64,000 nt of DNA from Kamptonema formosum PCC 10802 (GCF_000332335.1 NZ_KB235948.1:3925979-3989978); one strand, 5' to 3'. Numbered from the stretch's first letter, positions 54,091 through 63,652 are shown. A program made the numbers and translations. Notes: a model not told the origin generated them from the sequence alone.

Positions 54091-54888
54091 ACTTGGCTGT
54101 TAAGTTTTTATTCCTAACTGGTGTTCGGGTTGCCCCGGCTGTGAATGCCGTTCTGCTAAGTATACCGAAAGGTGCGCGCAAATATATCTTGGGGTGGTTG
54201 TCAGATATTTGCTTTTCCTAAAAACTGCTCAGGAACATCCCTCCCAGGGTAGAGGGGACAACAGGAGCGGCAGCGCTCTGGCTTGAAAATGTTTGTAGTT
54301 GGGCTTTAGCCCTACCGGCTCCTTTGCGGTGGAGCCAGTTTTCATTGGTGGCGGTGTGCGCAGTTCCGAAGCGACTGCCTCGATATGCGATTGCCCCTGT
54401 CGGGAGTGGGTGCCGGGCGGGCCTTGCGCCGGCCCGGCGCTCTGGATCGCAAGAGAGCAATTTATCCAATTAATTAAACGTATTTAATCTAAGAAAATAG
54501 AGCAGGGCTTCCCAAAATAAAAGCCCCCCGGTGAGGGTGGCTTTTTGGTTTTGCCGTTCGTTTAGAGGATTAGTGCGTGAGTTTAGCCCTTGCTTTGAAA
54601 GAAGAAGACTCCTACAATTTGCCAGGGCACATGGCCGGACAAAAAATTTTCTGTATTTGATTCAGCAGTCTTCTTTGTAAATGGCGGAAAGGAAGAAAAA
54701 TATCTGGAACAAAAGCGATCTATTTGCGCTCGTAAGTTTGCCTGATTAACTAGATTAAACATCGCACCGGCACGCGGCTGAGTTTAAAGCTGAGTTTAGA
54801 GGGCGGAAGCTTGCCCAACATTTTTCTCGCACATTCCCGTCAGTAAAGTTCCGGAGGTGTCTCTGCTGCGGACCGGTCGCACAAGTCC
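54091..54888. other. Long intergenic region with a terminator but no recognised gene
   Basis: No protein frame here convinces; 54299-54487 (62 codons, plus) is the only tidy one upstream of the terminator at 54520. Either a short mRNA or an RNA gene could end at that terminator. Composition is not unusual. Confidence 0.4.
54520..54548 (+). terminator. Intrinsic terminator with no known upstream gene
   Basis: AAAGCCCCCC and GGGTGGCTTT pair with one bulge around a GGTGA loop and run into TTTTT. It reads on the plus strand, where no clear gene precedes it. Confidence 0.65.
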
Positions 54889-55806
54889 CTAAGCCAAACA
54901 GGGCGCAACCGTCGCCACAACTGACTTAGCAAGGGCGTTGAGGTCATAACCGCCTTCTAAGCCAAAAACAATTTTGCGAGACACCTGCAGGCAGTATTTC
55001 GCAAACAGCCCAAAATCCTGCGGTTGCAGCTCAATACTGGCTAGCGGGTCAGCTGCATTGGCATCGTAGCCGGCGCTAACAATCAGTAAATCCGGCTGAA
55101 AGCCCTTTAAAAAAGGCACAACCTTTCGCTCAAAAGCCAGCTGGTACTCAGCGCCAATGCTGCCCGGAACCATCGGAAGATTCAGCACATTATTGTGCGC
55201 CCCGCGCTCCTCGGGATGCCCTGTGCCCGGATAGCAAGGGGACTGGTGCAGGGAGCAGTAGGCAATTTGGGGGTGGTTCTCCACAATATCCTGGGTGCCG
55301 TTGCCGTGATGCACGTCCCAGTCGAGGATGGCCACGCGCTGGACTCCAGGCTGTTCCAGGGCGTAGTGAGCGGCGATAGCGGCGTTAGAAAACAGGCAAA
55401 AACCCATACCGCGCTTGCTGAGGGCGTGGTGTCCCGGTGGGCGAGCCAGGACAAAGGCCGGCTCTCCCGTGGCCAAGACGCGCCCCACACCGTCCAGCCA
55501 GGCACTCACCGCCAGCAGCGCCACCTCATAACTGCGGGGCGACACCGGCGTATCGCCGTCAATGTGGCCGCCGCCGCTCTGAGCCAGAAGCCAGACTGAC
55601 TCAATGTAGTCCCGGGAGTGGACTTTTTCCATCACCGGCTCAACCGGTCGCGCCGCCACTGGGGTTGGCAGGTGCCACTGGAGCCGGTCAGCCCAAGGAG
55701 CAGCGTTGAGAGCGCTGACAATCGCCCTCAGCCGGTCGGGACGCTCCGGGTGGAACCGGCCAGTATCGTGCAGCAAGAAATCTTCAGAGTAGATTACGGG
55801 CAGCAT
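54889..55806 (-). CDS. Histone deacetylase-family amidohydrolase
   Basis: The 305-aa protein belongs to the bacterial HDAC/acetylpolyamine amidohydrolase family, zinc-dependent deacetylases. Catalytic residues are visible: PPGHHALSKRGMGFC near 121-135 (tandem His), ILDWDVHHGNGTQD near 157-170 (zinc ligands Asp, His) and IVSAGYDANAADPLA near 241-255 (second Asp ligand). GLEGGYDLNAL near the C-terminus supplies the GGY loop Tyr. RFHPERPDRLRAI at the start is typical. It is likely cytoplasmic; possible substrates are acetylated polyamines or proteins. An ATG at 55806 is preferred to the GTG two codons earlier. Confidence 0.93.
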   Translation of the reverse strand: MLPVIYSEDFLLHDTGRFHPERPDRLRAIVSALNAAPWADRLQWHLPTPVAARPVEPVMEKVHSRDYIESVWLLAQSGGGHIDGDTPVSPRSYEVALLAVSAWLDGVGRVLATGEPAFVLARPPGHHALSKRGMGFCLFSNAAIAAHYALEQPGVQRVAILDWDVHHGNGTQDIVENHPQIAYCSLHQSPCYPGTGHPEERGAHNNVLNLPMVPGSIGAEYQLAFERKVVPFLKGFQPDLLIVSAGYDANAADPLASIELQPQDFGLFAKYCLQVSRKIVFGLEGGYDLNALAKSVVATVAPCLA

Positions 55807-55893
55807 AGTCACAGGAAATGCTCGCTATTCCCTGATTCTACCTTCTTGGGCAAAAAGTATCGCACAAGGCATGCCTTGGAGCCAGTTTATCGC

Positions 55894-55926
55894 AGAAATC
55901 GGTTTTTTTTAACAGACCGGGTTTCT
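55894..55926. repeat. Degenerate REP-like hairpin
   Basis: AGAAATCGGTTTTTTTTAAC followed by AGACCGGGTTTCT. One arm has lost several bases. A HIP1 octamer GCGATCGC lies shortly after, near 55980. Confidence 0.6.
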
Positions 55927-56118
55927 TAACCCCAACCGCACCCCCAAATCTCCTTTTCCCGGCAGCCAAAAGCCAAACCGCGATCGCCGGCATGAGAGCC
56001 TTGAAAATGTGATAGAATATTAAGCAGAATAGCTAATTAATGGGACAACAAGCAGTATTTCAGGAGTTTTTTTGTCTTTTAGCTGCCAAACCCTCAGATT
56101 TTTGGAGTTTTTCACAGT

Positions 56119-58716
56119 ATGAGCACGTCCCAGGAGCGGATTATCCCCACGGATTTGCGGAACGAAATGTCCCGGTCGTACTTGGAATACGCCATGAGCG
56201 TGATAGTGGGGCGGGCGCTCCCCGATGCCAGGGATGGACTCAAGCCCGTGCACCGGCGCATCCTGTACGCGATGCACGAACTGGGCCTGACCCCAGATCG
56301 CCCCTTCCGCAAGTGCGCCCGCGTCGTCGGGGAAGTGCTGGGTAAATATCACCCCCACGGCGACACCGCCGTGTACGACGCCTTGGTGCGGATGGCCCAG
56401 GATTTTTCCATGCGCAGCCCCCTGATTGACGGTCACGGCAATTTCGGCTCGATTGACGACGACCCGCCGGCAGCAATGCGGTACACCGAATGCCGGTTGA
56501 AACCCCTGACCTCCGAAGCCATGCTGCGGGACATCGACTCCGAAACCGTCGATTTCGGCGATAACTTCGACGGGTCCCAGCAAGAACCCCTGGTGATGCC
56601 GGCACGCATACCCCAACTCCTGCTCAACGGCTCCTCCGGGATTGCCGTGGGCATGGCCACCAACATCCCGCCCCACAACCTCGGAGAGCTGGTTGACGGT
56701 TCGATCGCCCTGATCCGCAATCCAGACATCACCGACGCCCAGCTCATGCAGTACATCCCCGGACCCGACTTCCCCACCGGCGGACAGATCCTGGGAGTCA
56801 CCGGCATCCGCGAAGCGTACACCGGCGGTCGCGGTTCCATCACCATGCGGGGGGTGGCCACGATTGAAACCATTGAGCACCGGGGACGCCCCGACCGAGA
56901 AGCAATTATCATCACCGAACTGCCCTACCAAACCAACAAGGCGGCCCTGGTTGAGAAAATTGCCGAACTCGTCAACGACAAGCGCATCGAAGGCATTGCC
57001 GACATCCGGGACGAGAGCGACCGCGACGGGATGCGGATTGTCATCGAACTCAAGCGGGACGCCTACCCCCGCGTCGTCCTCAACAACCTCTACAAACAAA
57101 CCCCCCTGCAAGCCAACTTCGGGGCGAATATGCTGGCTTTGGTGAGTGGGGAGCCGCAGCTGCTCACCCTCAAGCAGTTCCTCAGCGTCTTCCTGGAATT
57201 CCGCATCGAAGCGATTACCAGGCGGACTCAGTACGAACTGCGCAAAGCTGAGGAGCGCGACCACTTGCTGCAAGGGTTGCTGATCGCCCTCGCCAATTTG
57301 GATGCCATTATCCGACTGATTCGCAGCGCCTCTGACACGGCCAGCGCCCGTCAGGAACTGATGGAAAATTTTGGGCTCTCCGAAGCGCAAGCCGATGCGA
57401 TTTTGCAAATGCAGCTGCGGCGGCTGACCGCCCTTGAAGCGGATAAAATCCGGCAGGAACACGAGGATTTACAAGTTCAGATTGCCGACTTGCAGGATAT
57501 TCTCGCCAAGCGAGAGCGGATTCTGGGAATCATCGAAACCGAAGCGATAGAACTGAAAAACAAGTTCGCCACGCCGCGCCGCACAGTCATCGAACACGCC
57601 GAAGGTGAAATCGACGACACGGACCTGATTGCTAATGAAAAAGCCTTGATTCTGCTCACCGAACAGGGCTACATCAAACGGATGCCGGTCAACACCTTTG
57701 AGGCTCAAAATCGCGGCACTCGCGGCAAAGCAGCCAACAAAATGAAAGAGGATGACGGCATCGAGCATTTCTTAACCTGCTGCGACCACGACAGCGTTTT
57801 GTTCTTCAGCGAACGCGGCGTTGTCTACTGCCTGAGCGCCTACCAAATCCCCACCGGCTCTCGCACGGCGCGGGGCGTCCCCATCGTGCAAATGCTGCCC
57901 ATTCCAAAGGATGAGAAAATTACCTCCATCCTCTCGGTGAGCGAGTTCACTGAAGATGAATATCTGGTGATGCTCACCAAGAAGGGCTTCATCAAAAAAA
58001 CCGCTCTCTCTGCCTTCAGCAACATCCGCACTAATGGCTTGATTGCCATTTCTCTCGAAGACGGAGACCAGCTGCGCTGGGTGCGGCGGGCCCGCGCCGA
58101 AGACAGCGTGATCATCGGAACCCGCCAGGGAATGGCGATTCACTTCCGAACTGACCACGAGCAACTGCGCCCCCTGAATCGCAACACGCGCGGCGTCAAA
58201 TCCATGAAAATTGAAGAAGGCGACGAACTGATCAGCATGGATATTTTGCCGGCAAATGTCATCGCCACTATGGATCAGAGCGAATCTGAAGAAGCAGAAT
58301 CCGAGGAAGAAGAGTTGGAACTTCAGAACGAAGATTCCGAACCCAACTCTCCAAATACAGCACTCAGCGCCGGTCACGGTCCTTGGGTGCTGGTGATCAC
58401 CACCGGCGGCTATGGCAAGCGCGTGCCGGTGTCCAAGTTCCGGCTGCAAAATCGCGCCGGCAAGGGAGTCATCGCCACCAAATTCAAGTCCCGCAAGCGC
58501 CCAGACCAGCTCGCCGCCCTGCACATTGTCAATGCGGATGATGAACTGATGATTGTCACCAGTCGGGGGATTATCATCCGTCAAGCTGTCAAAGCCATTT
58601 CCCCACAATCGCGCAACGCCACCGGCGTGCGGGTGCAGCGCTTGGATGAAGATGACGCCATCGCCGCTGTGGCGCTCGTCCCCCCATCCAATGGAGAGGA
58701 GGAAGAGGTAGAATAA
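56119..58716 (+). CDS. gyrA: DNA gyrase subunit A
   Basis: GyrA breaks and rejoins DNA in the A2B2 gyrase that introduces negative supercoils. The 865-aa protein is complete: [20 protein letters not shown] at 15-34, the winged-helix region [20 protein letters not shown] near 75-94, catalytic Tyr in MRYTECRL near 121, and six GyrA-box-type beta-pinwheel repeats in the C-terminal domain, starting at [17 protein letters not shown], near 535 (the GyrA box proper). At the position matching E. coli Ser83 the residue is Thr (HGDTAVYD). An acidic insert ([17 protein letters not shown], about 717-733) lies between pinwheel blades. The first kilobase uses more C-ending codons than the rest. Confidence 0.97.
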   Translation: MSTSQERIIPTDLRNEMSRSYLEYAMSVIVGRALPDARDGLKPVHRRILYAMHELGLTPDRPFRKCARVVGEVLGKYHPHGDTAVYDALVRMAQDFSMRSPLIDGHGNFGSIDDDPPAAMRYTECRLKPLTSEAMLRDIDSETVDFGDNFDGSQQEPLVMPARIPQLLLNGSSGIAVGMATNIPPHNLGELVDGSIALIRNPDITDAQLMQYIPGPDFPTGGQILGVTGIREAYTGGRGSITMRGVATIETIEHRGRPDREAIIITELPYQTNKAALVEKIAELVNDKRIEGIADIRDESDRDGMRIVIELKRDAYPRVVLNNLYKQTPLQANFGANMLALVSGEPQLLTLKQFLSVFLEFRIEAITRRTQYELRKAEERDHLLQGLLIALANLDAIIRLIRSASDTASARQELMENFGLSEAQADAILQMQLRRLTALEADKIRQEHEDLQVQIADLQDILAKRERILGIIETEAIELKNKFATPRRTVIEHAEGEIDDTDLIANEKALILLTEQGYIKRMPVNTFEAQNRGTRGKAANKMKEDDGIEHFLTCCDHDSVLFFSERGVVYCLSAYQIPTGSRTARGVPIVQMLPIPKDEKITSILSVSEFTEDEYLVMLTKKGFIKKTALSAFSNIRTNGLIAISLEDGDQLRWVRRARAEDSVIIGTRQGMAIHFRTDHEQLRPLNRNTRGVKSMKIEEGDELISMDILPANVIATMDQSESEEAESEEEELELQNEDSEPNSPNTALSAGHGPWVLVITTGGYGKRVPVSKFRLQNRAGKGVIATKFKSRKRPDQLAALHIVNADDELMIVTSRGIIIRQAVKAISPQSRNATGVRVQRLDEDDAIAAVALVPPSNGEEEEVE

Positions 58717-58757
58717 CTAGGAACTATTAACCGCAAATTAACGCAGATTAACGCAGA

Positions 58758-58853
58758 TATAGCGTTTCTCACAGAAGTGAGGTACTGAGAAACCCGGTTT
58801 CTTTAAGAAACAGGGTTTCTGGAGCCTACTTCACTCAACTGAAAACCGCTATA
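58758..58853 (+). mobile_element. MITE-like element, TATAGC family 3, complete
   Basis: It begins TATAGCGTTTCTCACAGAAG and ends CACTCAACTGAAAACCGCTATA-type (final ACCGCTATA). The REP hairpin is in the middle. A family-1 element begins 18 nt further on. Confidence 0.85.
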
Positions 58854-58871
58854 TTTTTCTTATTTCTGCGT

Positions 58872-59007
58872 TATATCAATAGACAGTCAGTTTAGGACAC
58901 TGGGATACTAAGTATAGACGTAGGTACGGCGTTCGCCGGGCCTAAATATCTCGCTTGACAGGCGAGACGCCTGTCTTACGTCCGTGCCCTAAGTGGCTAC
59001 TGCTATA
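58872..59007 (+). mobile_element. MITE-like element, TATAGC family 1, complete
   Basis: It begins TATATCAATAGACAGTCAGT and ends CCTAAGTGGCTACTGCTATA. The interior combines GTAGGTACGGCGTTCGCCGG and GACAGGCGAGACGCCTGTC, each a small palindromic module also found separately in other copies. Confidence 0.85.
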
Positions 59008-59059
59008 GTCTGCCTGCGTCTCCAGTTGCCAATTCAAGACCCAATCAAAACTTCATCAC

Positions 59060-60751
59060 ATGCGCTCGCTTTTCAAGACTTTGCAGCCCAGCTGGGCGGT
59101 TTTTTTTCCCCTGGGAATTGCCCTCACCAGTGGCATTTTCATGGGGCTTGCCGCCGCGCCAGTTTCGGCTTGGCCACTGGCGTGGGTGGCACTCGCTCCC
59201 CTGTGGGTGCTAGTGCTTGAAACAAGCAAGAATGCAGGGAACCCCACCCTCAGCCCGGGCGCTAGGTTTGGCCGGCACCGCCTCCTGAGCGCCAACTCCA
59301 CATTTTTAAACAGCTTGGCGTGGGGGATTGGCTACCACGGCACAGCTTTATTTTGGATTACCGGCATTCACCCCATGACCTGGATGGGGGTGCCTTGGCT
59401 TGCCAGTCTGGCTATCGCAATTTTCTGCTGGGTTTTTATCACCCTCTGGGGCGCAGCATTAGTTGCAATCTGGTCAACCTGTCTGGTTTGGATTTTGGAT
59501 TTTGGATTTTGGATTGGGAACGATAAGAAGAAAATATCAGGCTGGGTTTGTGTTATAATCGGAACAGCCCTGTGGTGCGGGTTAGAATCCCTCTGGAGTG
59601 CCGGCCCCCTGTGGTGGACCTCCGTCTCCTACACCCAAAGCCCTCACAACCTCGCAATTTTGCACCTCGGCCAACTCTCAGGCCCTAGCGCAGTGACAGC
59701 AGCGATTGTTGCCGTGAATGGGTTGATTGCGGAGGCTTGGATGAACCGCACGAACGCCGGAACCGCAGAGGATAAGAAGTTCTTTTCAGCACCGTTGGCG
59801 AGCGTGCGGTTGAATAATAAATATTTGCGCTTAGCTGTGGGATTGTTGCTGAGTTTGCACCTGGCCGGTTTTGCCCTCTACAGCCGCCCCCTGACTCAGC
59901 AACCGGCAGATGCCTTGAAAGTGGGCGTAATTCAGGGCAATATTCCCAACACAATCAAGCTTTACTCAGAAGGCGGGCGTCGCGCAATCGAAGGCTACAC
60001 CACCGGCTACCGAACTTTAGCAGACCAGGGAGCAGACGCCATTCTCACTCCGGAAACCGCTTTGCCCTTTGTGTGGACAGAAGAGAATCTGCAGCACAGT
60101 TCTCTGTATCAGGCGATTCTGGATAAGGGTGTGCTTCTTTGGCTGGGAGGATTTGGGCAGAAAGGGCTGAGCTTTACCAACAGTTTGTTTACTGTCACCG
60201 GCACCGGGGAGATTTTCAGCCACTACGACAAGGCTAAGCTAGTCCCCCTGGGGGAGTACATTCCCTTTGAAGAATTTTTGGGAGGCTTCATTAACCGGCT
60301 GTCGCCTTTGGACGCGCACTTGGCTGCCGGTTCAGCGAACCAGCTGCTGGACACGCCTTTTGGTCGGGCGATTGTCGGTATTTGCTACGAGTCGGCTTTT
60401 GCCCAACACTTCCGGCGTCAGGCGGCGCAGGGGGGGCAATTTATCCTCACCGCCTCTAACAACGCCCACTACAGCCCGTCAATGCCGGCGCAGCACCACG
60501 CCCAAGACGTGATGCGGGCCATTGAAACCGACCGCTGGGCGGTGCGGGCGACCAACACCGGCTATTCTGGAATTGTTGACCCCCACGGCAGAACTTTGTG
60601 GATGTCAGGGATAAATACCTACGAGATTCATGCGGCGACGATTGACCGCCGGCAAACTCAGACGCCCTATGTGCGCTGGGGGGATTGGCTGACGCCGGTG
60701 CTGTTGGCGGTGGCGGGGGCAGTTGGGTTGCTCAACTCGCGAGCGCGGTGA
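59060..60751 (+). CDS. lnt: Apolipoprotein N-acyltransferase Lnt
   Basis: Lnt adds the third acyl chain to lipoproteins at the outer face of the cytoplasmic membrane. The 563-aa protein has about seven membrane helices in the first half and at the C-terminus, and a nitrilase-like periplasmic domain with the expected triad: Glu in LTPETALPF near 331, Lys in YDKAKLVPLGEYIPFE near 391, and Cys in VGICYESAF near 440. The loop ending DFGFWIGNDKKK (about 145-160) is encoded by three copies of the heptamer GGATTTT, also found in intergenic repeats, and extends a membrane segment. The ATG at 59060 is the first sensible start. Confidence 0.93.
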   Translation: MRSLFKTLQPSWAVFFPLGIALTSGIFMGLAAAPVSAWPLAWVALAPLWVLVLETSKNAGNPTLSPGARFGRHRLLSANSTFLNSLAWGIGYHGTALFWITGIHPMTWMGVPWLASLAIAIFCWVFITLWGAALVAIWSTCLVWILDFGFWIGNDKKKISGWVCVIIGTALWCGLESLWSAGPLWWTSVSYTQSPHNLAILHLGQLSGPSAVTAAIVAVNGLIAEAWMNRTNAGTAEDKKFFSAPLASVRLNNKYLRLAVGLLLSLHLAGFALYSRPLTQQPADALKVGVIQGNIPNTIKLYSEGGRRAIEGYTTGYRTLADQGADAILTPETALPFVWTEENLQHSSLYQAILDKGVLLWLGGFGQKGLSFTNSLFTVTGTGEIFSHYDKAKLVPLGEYIPFEEFLGGFINRLSPLDAHLAAGSANQLLDTPFGRAIVGICYESAFAQHFRRQAAQGGQFILTASNNAHYSPSMPAQHHAQDVMRAIETDRWAVRATNTGYSGIVDPHGRTLWMSGINTYEIHAATIDRRQTQTPYVRWGDWLTPVLLAVAGAVGLLNSRAR

Positions 60752-60884
60752 GCCCTAGATCCGCAGTTTGCCTGAGAGGCGCATCCGTGAAATTACAGAC
60801 ATCTGAGCCGTATTTTTCCGGACAGCCCCTTACCGTGAATGTAACACTACGCAAAATCCCTGAAAAAAGTATTGAAGGATACTT

Positions 60885-62132
60885 ATGAGCTATGATGTTC
60901 CCGGTCGTGCTGACCAACTGAGCGCTGAGCTCGTGGAAAAATGGAATGACAGCATCCGGGCTGCCTGCGAGCGCTTGCAGCCAGACTGGGGGAGCCGGTT
61001 TTTCAGTCTGTCGCCACAAAGCTTGACGAATCCCGTAGCGGTGGCCATTAAGTGGTTTGGCGATCCGGCAGAGCCGGCGTTCTGCCTGGGGGGGGAAATT
61101 GGGCGGCAACTCTCCAACTGGGGGGTCAGGGGCCGGCACGTCCTCCACAACGAATATTGCGAGTACCGCACCATCGAGAAACCGGACGCTACCGGCAGAA
61201 TGCGGCCAAAGCGAATTCAGGTCACAACCGAACTGCGAGAGTATTGGGTCTGTATTGCCAAGCACGACCCCGTTACCGTCCGCGCAATGGCAGAGAGCAC
61301 TCTCGGCTTTCAGCCGGCGTGGGAGGATCTTTATGGAGTCAGTGACCCAAAGCAGCTAACCGAAGAACAGAGGGAAATTGCCTTTTCCACACTGGTTGCC
61401 GGTAATGGCGGCGACAGGAAGCTTAAAGATGCTGGTGTTCCTGACCAGCCGGCAGGAAGGCTCAACACTGAGAGCGCCCTGTTCATGACCCATCCGATCA
61501 ACGGGCTCGACGACTTGCTGTATATTGTCATGTTTGGCGCTAAGCCTTTCGCTCGCCCCACCTCCAGCGGGTTTGAGCCGGTGACGAAAGAGCAAATCTT
61601 CCGCGAATACGGCTCCGAGCATTTGGCGTGCCGGCACGCAGACCCAGCCGCCGCGATGGGCGCTTATGGAGCTGTTTTCAACGGCCAACCCGTCGCTTTT
61701 GCCAACCCTCTGGGGATGTATATTCAGTCCTTCACCAAAGATGTTTTCCTTTACCAGGACAGTCCTGTTCCAGATTCCTGGGTTCGCTTCAGCCGGGGCG
61801 AGCCCGGTATGTATCAGCGCCTGGAATTTGGGCCAGGTGACGGAGAGCCAGTCTTTCTGGATGATATTATCGTAGCGGTCGGCAGCAGCGAGGAACCCCT
61901 GACTGGCGGGTTTCAACTCCTGCAACAGCTGGAAGTCGGGCCGGTGGTGCTGATTGGAGCCCCCACGCCAGTAAAAGAGGAAGACTACCAGATTATAACT
62001 GCAAGTGATGCTGCCATTAACTGCAGCGAAGCCCGCGTGTGTGACACGATAAAAGCGCTCAAACAAGAGTATGATTCCTCCCACCAAACTGTTCGCGTAG
62101 CGCCGCGCACAATGGGAAAAATACAAGCTTGA
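60885..62132 (+). CDS. Unrecognised 415-aa protein upstream of a DyP peroxidase
   Basis: The protein starts MSYDVPGRADQLSAELVEKW after AAGGA at 60873-60877. It is soluble, with no signal peptide or membrane helix. Notable segments are HVLHNEYCEYRTIEKP near 85, LREYWVCIAKHDPVTVRAMA near 114-133, FMTHPINGLDDLLYIVMFG near 204-222, and HLACRHADPAAAMGAYGAVF near 246-265, rich in His, Cys and Tyr. I cannot place it in a family. The DyP-type peroxidase gene follows 127 nt downstream on the same strand; the spacer has a hairpin (GGGCGGTT/AACCGTCCC) that may weaken transcription. A role as substrate, partner or assembly factor for the peroxidase is only an inference. Confidence 0.7.
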   Translation: MSYDVPGRADQLSAELVEKWNDSIRAACERLQPDWGSRFFSLSPQSLTNPVAVAIKWFGDPAEPAFCLGGEIGRQLSNWGVRGRHVLHNEYCEYRTIEKPDATGRMRPKRIQVTTELREYWVCIAKHDPVTVRAMAESTLGFQPAWEDLYGVSDPKQLTEEQREIAFSTLVAGNGGDRKLKDAGVPDQPAGRLNTESALFMTHPINGLDDLLYIVMFGAKPFARPTSSGFEPVTKEQIFREYGSEHLACRHADPAAAMGAYGAVFNGQPVAFANPLGMYIQSFTKDVFLYQDSPVPDSWVRFSRGEPGMYQRLEFGPGDGEPVFLDDIIVAVGSSEEPLTGGFQLLQQLEVGPVVLIGAPTPVKEEDYQIITASDAAINCSEARVCDTIKALKQEYDSSHQTVRVAPRTMGKIQA

Positions 62133-62259
62133 CAAATTGACTCTCCTCAGGTTTTGCCCTCGTCCTGTAGGGGCGGTTGGCTAGGAACCGTCCCGATTTT
62201 GTTTCTGTCCCGCCCCCAGGGTAAGTCAGCAAACCAGACTAATTAAATGTTGAAAGATT

Positions 62260-63489
62260 ATGCTTCAAGAAGGCATCTATCACGCCCCGGGCGTGCGTCC
62301 CGGAAAGTTTTTTACCATCTTGTTTCTCCGAGCGGGAAGGACTTGCAGCGCTTCTCAAGTCGGAGAAGCATTTAAAACCCTGTGGGAGATGTATCAGGCT
62401 CTCAAGCGGGGCGAGGTGCGAGATTTACCCGAACATCCCCTCCCGAGTGGGGATTTAACCGTTTTGGTGGGATATGGGCCGAATGTATTTAAACTCTCTG
62501 ATATCCGCCGACCTCTGCCGCCCGATCTGGGCACTCAAAATCAGTTTCGCTCGCCGCGCCCAACAGGCGGAGGACGGCTGCTCGCCGCATCGGGTCTTTC
62601 CTATGCAGATGACGTGCGGACTAATCCGGCTACTGAGGAAATTGCGGTGCAATTTATTGCTGAAACCGAACTGGCGGTGAGTCGCGCTGTTGTGGAAACC
62701 TGGAAAGTCCTGCAAGACATGACTGACCCGGAAACCGGATCGTCACCGTTATTTTTGACGAGTTTTTACGCTGGGTTTCAGCGGGATGACGGGCGCAGCT
62801 GGATTGATTTTCATGACGGGATTTCTAACCTGAAAAGCTCGGAACGAGAAAAAGCGATCGCGATCAAGCCTAGCAATGTGCCAGAGGCTCAGTGGGCGGA
62901 GGGGGGGACTTATCTTGCCTTCCTGAGGCTGGGAGTAGATTTGACGATTTGGCGGAGGCTCAACCGGCAGGAACAGGAGCGTATTGTCGGGAGGGATAAA
63001 TTGTCTGGCTGTCCTCTAATATCGCTCGACAGTGAGGGGGAGCCGGTGGCGGTGAGCGGCTGTCCTTTTGCCGGCACGCGAGAAGTTATCGAGCCGGCTA
63101 ACGAGGCTTTCCGCGAGGCTGCTGCTGTTTCCCTGGACTCGCCTTTGAATAAAAGCCATATCCACAGGGCGAATCAGAACAAGAAAGAGGACGCTGGATC
63201 TCGCAACTCTCTGCGCATTTTCCGCCAAGGCTACGAGTTTCTCGAAGCTGTTGATAGCGCTCCTGGCTTCAGGACTGGGCTGAATTTTGTGAGTTTCCAA
63301 GACACGCCTGAACGCCTGTTCCGAATGCTGACATCAGAGGGTTGGCTTGGCGGCACAAATTTCGGCGGGGACAGCAAAAATCAGCAGCCAGGAATGGATC
63401 GGTTGCTTAGCGTGCGTGCGGCTGCGGTGTTTTTGGTGCCACCGGCTGTTGAGGGGGAAGTATTTCCAGGCGCGAGCATTCTCATGTAG
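62260..63489 (+). CDS. DyP-type haem peroxidase
   Basis: The 409-aa protein has the DyP hallmarks: DFHDGISNL near 182-190 (GxxDG-type motif; the Asp is the distal acid), GGTYLAFLRLGVDLTIWRRL near 218-237, SHIHRANQNKKE near 297 (probable proximal His), and LRIFRQGYEFLEAV with GLNFVSFQDTPERLF in the last third. DyP peroxidases use hydrogen peroxide to oxidise bulky dyes, phenols or Mn(II). The usual first Gly of GxxDG is Asp-Phe-His here, so this is a divergent member. No Tat or Sec signal is seen, and no encapsulin gene is nearby, so it is predicted to be cytoplasmic. The gene ends 2 nt before a chain of mobile elements. Confidence 0.88.
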   Translation: MLQEGIYHAPGVRPGKFFTILFLRAGRTCSASQVGEAFKTLWEMYQALKRGEVRDLPEHPLPSGDLTVLVGYGPNVFKLSDIRRPLPPDLGTQNQFRSPRPTGGGRLLAASGLSYADDVRTNPATEEIAVQFIAETELAVSRAVVETWKVLQDMTDPETGSSPLFLTSFYAGFQRDDGRSWIDFHDGISNLKSSEREKAIAIKPSNVPEAQWAEGGTYLAFLRLGVDLTIWRRLNRQEQERIVGRDKLSGCPLISLDSEGEPVAVSGCPFAGTREVIEPANEAFREAAAVSLDSPLNKSHIHRANQNKKEDAGSRNSLRIFRQGYEFLEAVDSAPGFRTGLNFVSFQDTPERLFRMLTSEGWLGGTNFGGDSKNQQPGMDRLLSVRAAAVFLVPPAVEGEVFPGASILM

Positions 63490-63490
63490 C

Positions 63491-63554
63491 TATAGCGAGC
63501 AGGCATAAGAAACCCGGTTTCTTATTACCTCACTAATATGAGAAAGGTTATATA
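63491..63554 (-). mobile_element. Short MITE-like element, family-3-related, first of a chain
   Basis: It begins TATAGCGAGCAGGCATAAG, has a half REP core AGAAACCCGGTTTCTT and ends CACTAATATGAGAAAGGTTATATA-type (right-arm motif CTCACTAATATGAGAAA). Its final TATA (63551-63554) is also the first TATA of the next element. Confidence 0.65.
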
Positions 63555-63652
63555 GCGGGTCTAAATCATTCGTGTAAATTTCAGAACCCCGGTTTCTTAA
63601 AGAAACCGGGGTTCTGGACGAGCGATTGCGTAAATCATTTAGAACTGCTATA
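63551..63652. mobile_element. MITE-like element, TATAGC family 2, second of the chain
   Basis: TATAGCGGGTCTAAATCATT at the left and GTAAATCATTTAGAACTGCTATA-type at the right (ending AACTGCTATA) are inverted repeats. The REP hairpin at 63583-63615 reads AGAACCCCGGTTTC/GAAACCGGGGTTCT, with both arms changed to keep pairing. Confidence 0.85.

Noticed and set aside
56020-57462. 480-codon minus-strand frame inside gyrA
   Set aside because: It is antisense to the most conserved part of gyrA, where C-ending codons remove stop codons on the other strand. The translation has no domain.
62164-62195. Terminator between the unknown 415-aa gene and the DyP gene
   Set aside because: The hairpin GGGCGGTT/AACCGTCCC has a mismatch and is followed by GATTTTGTTT rather than a clean T-run, so it is weak at most and does not prove separate transcription.
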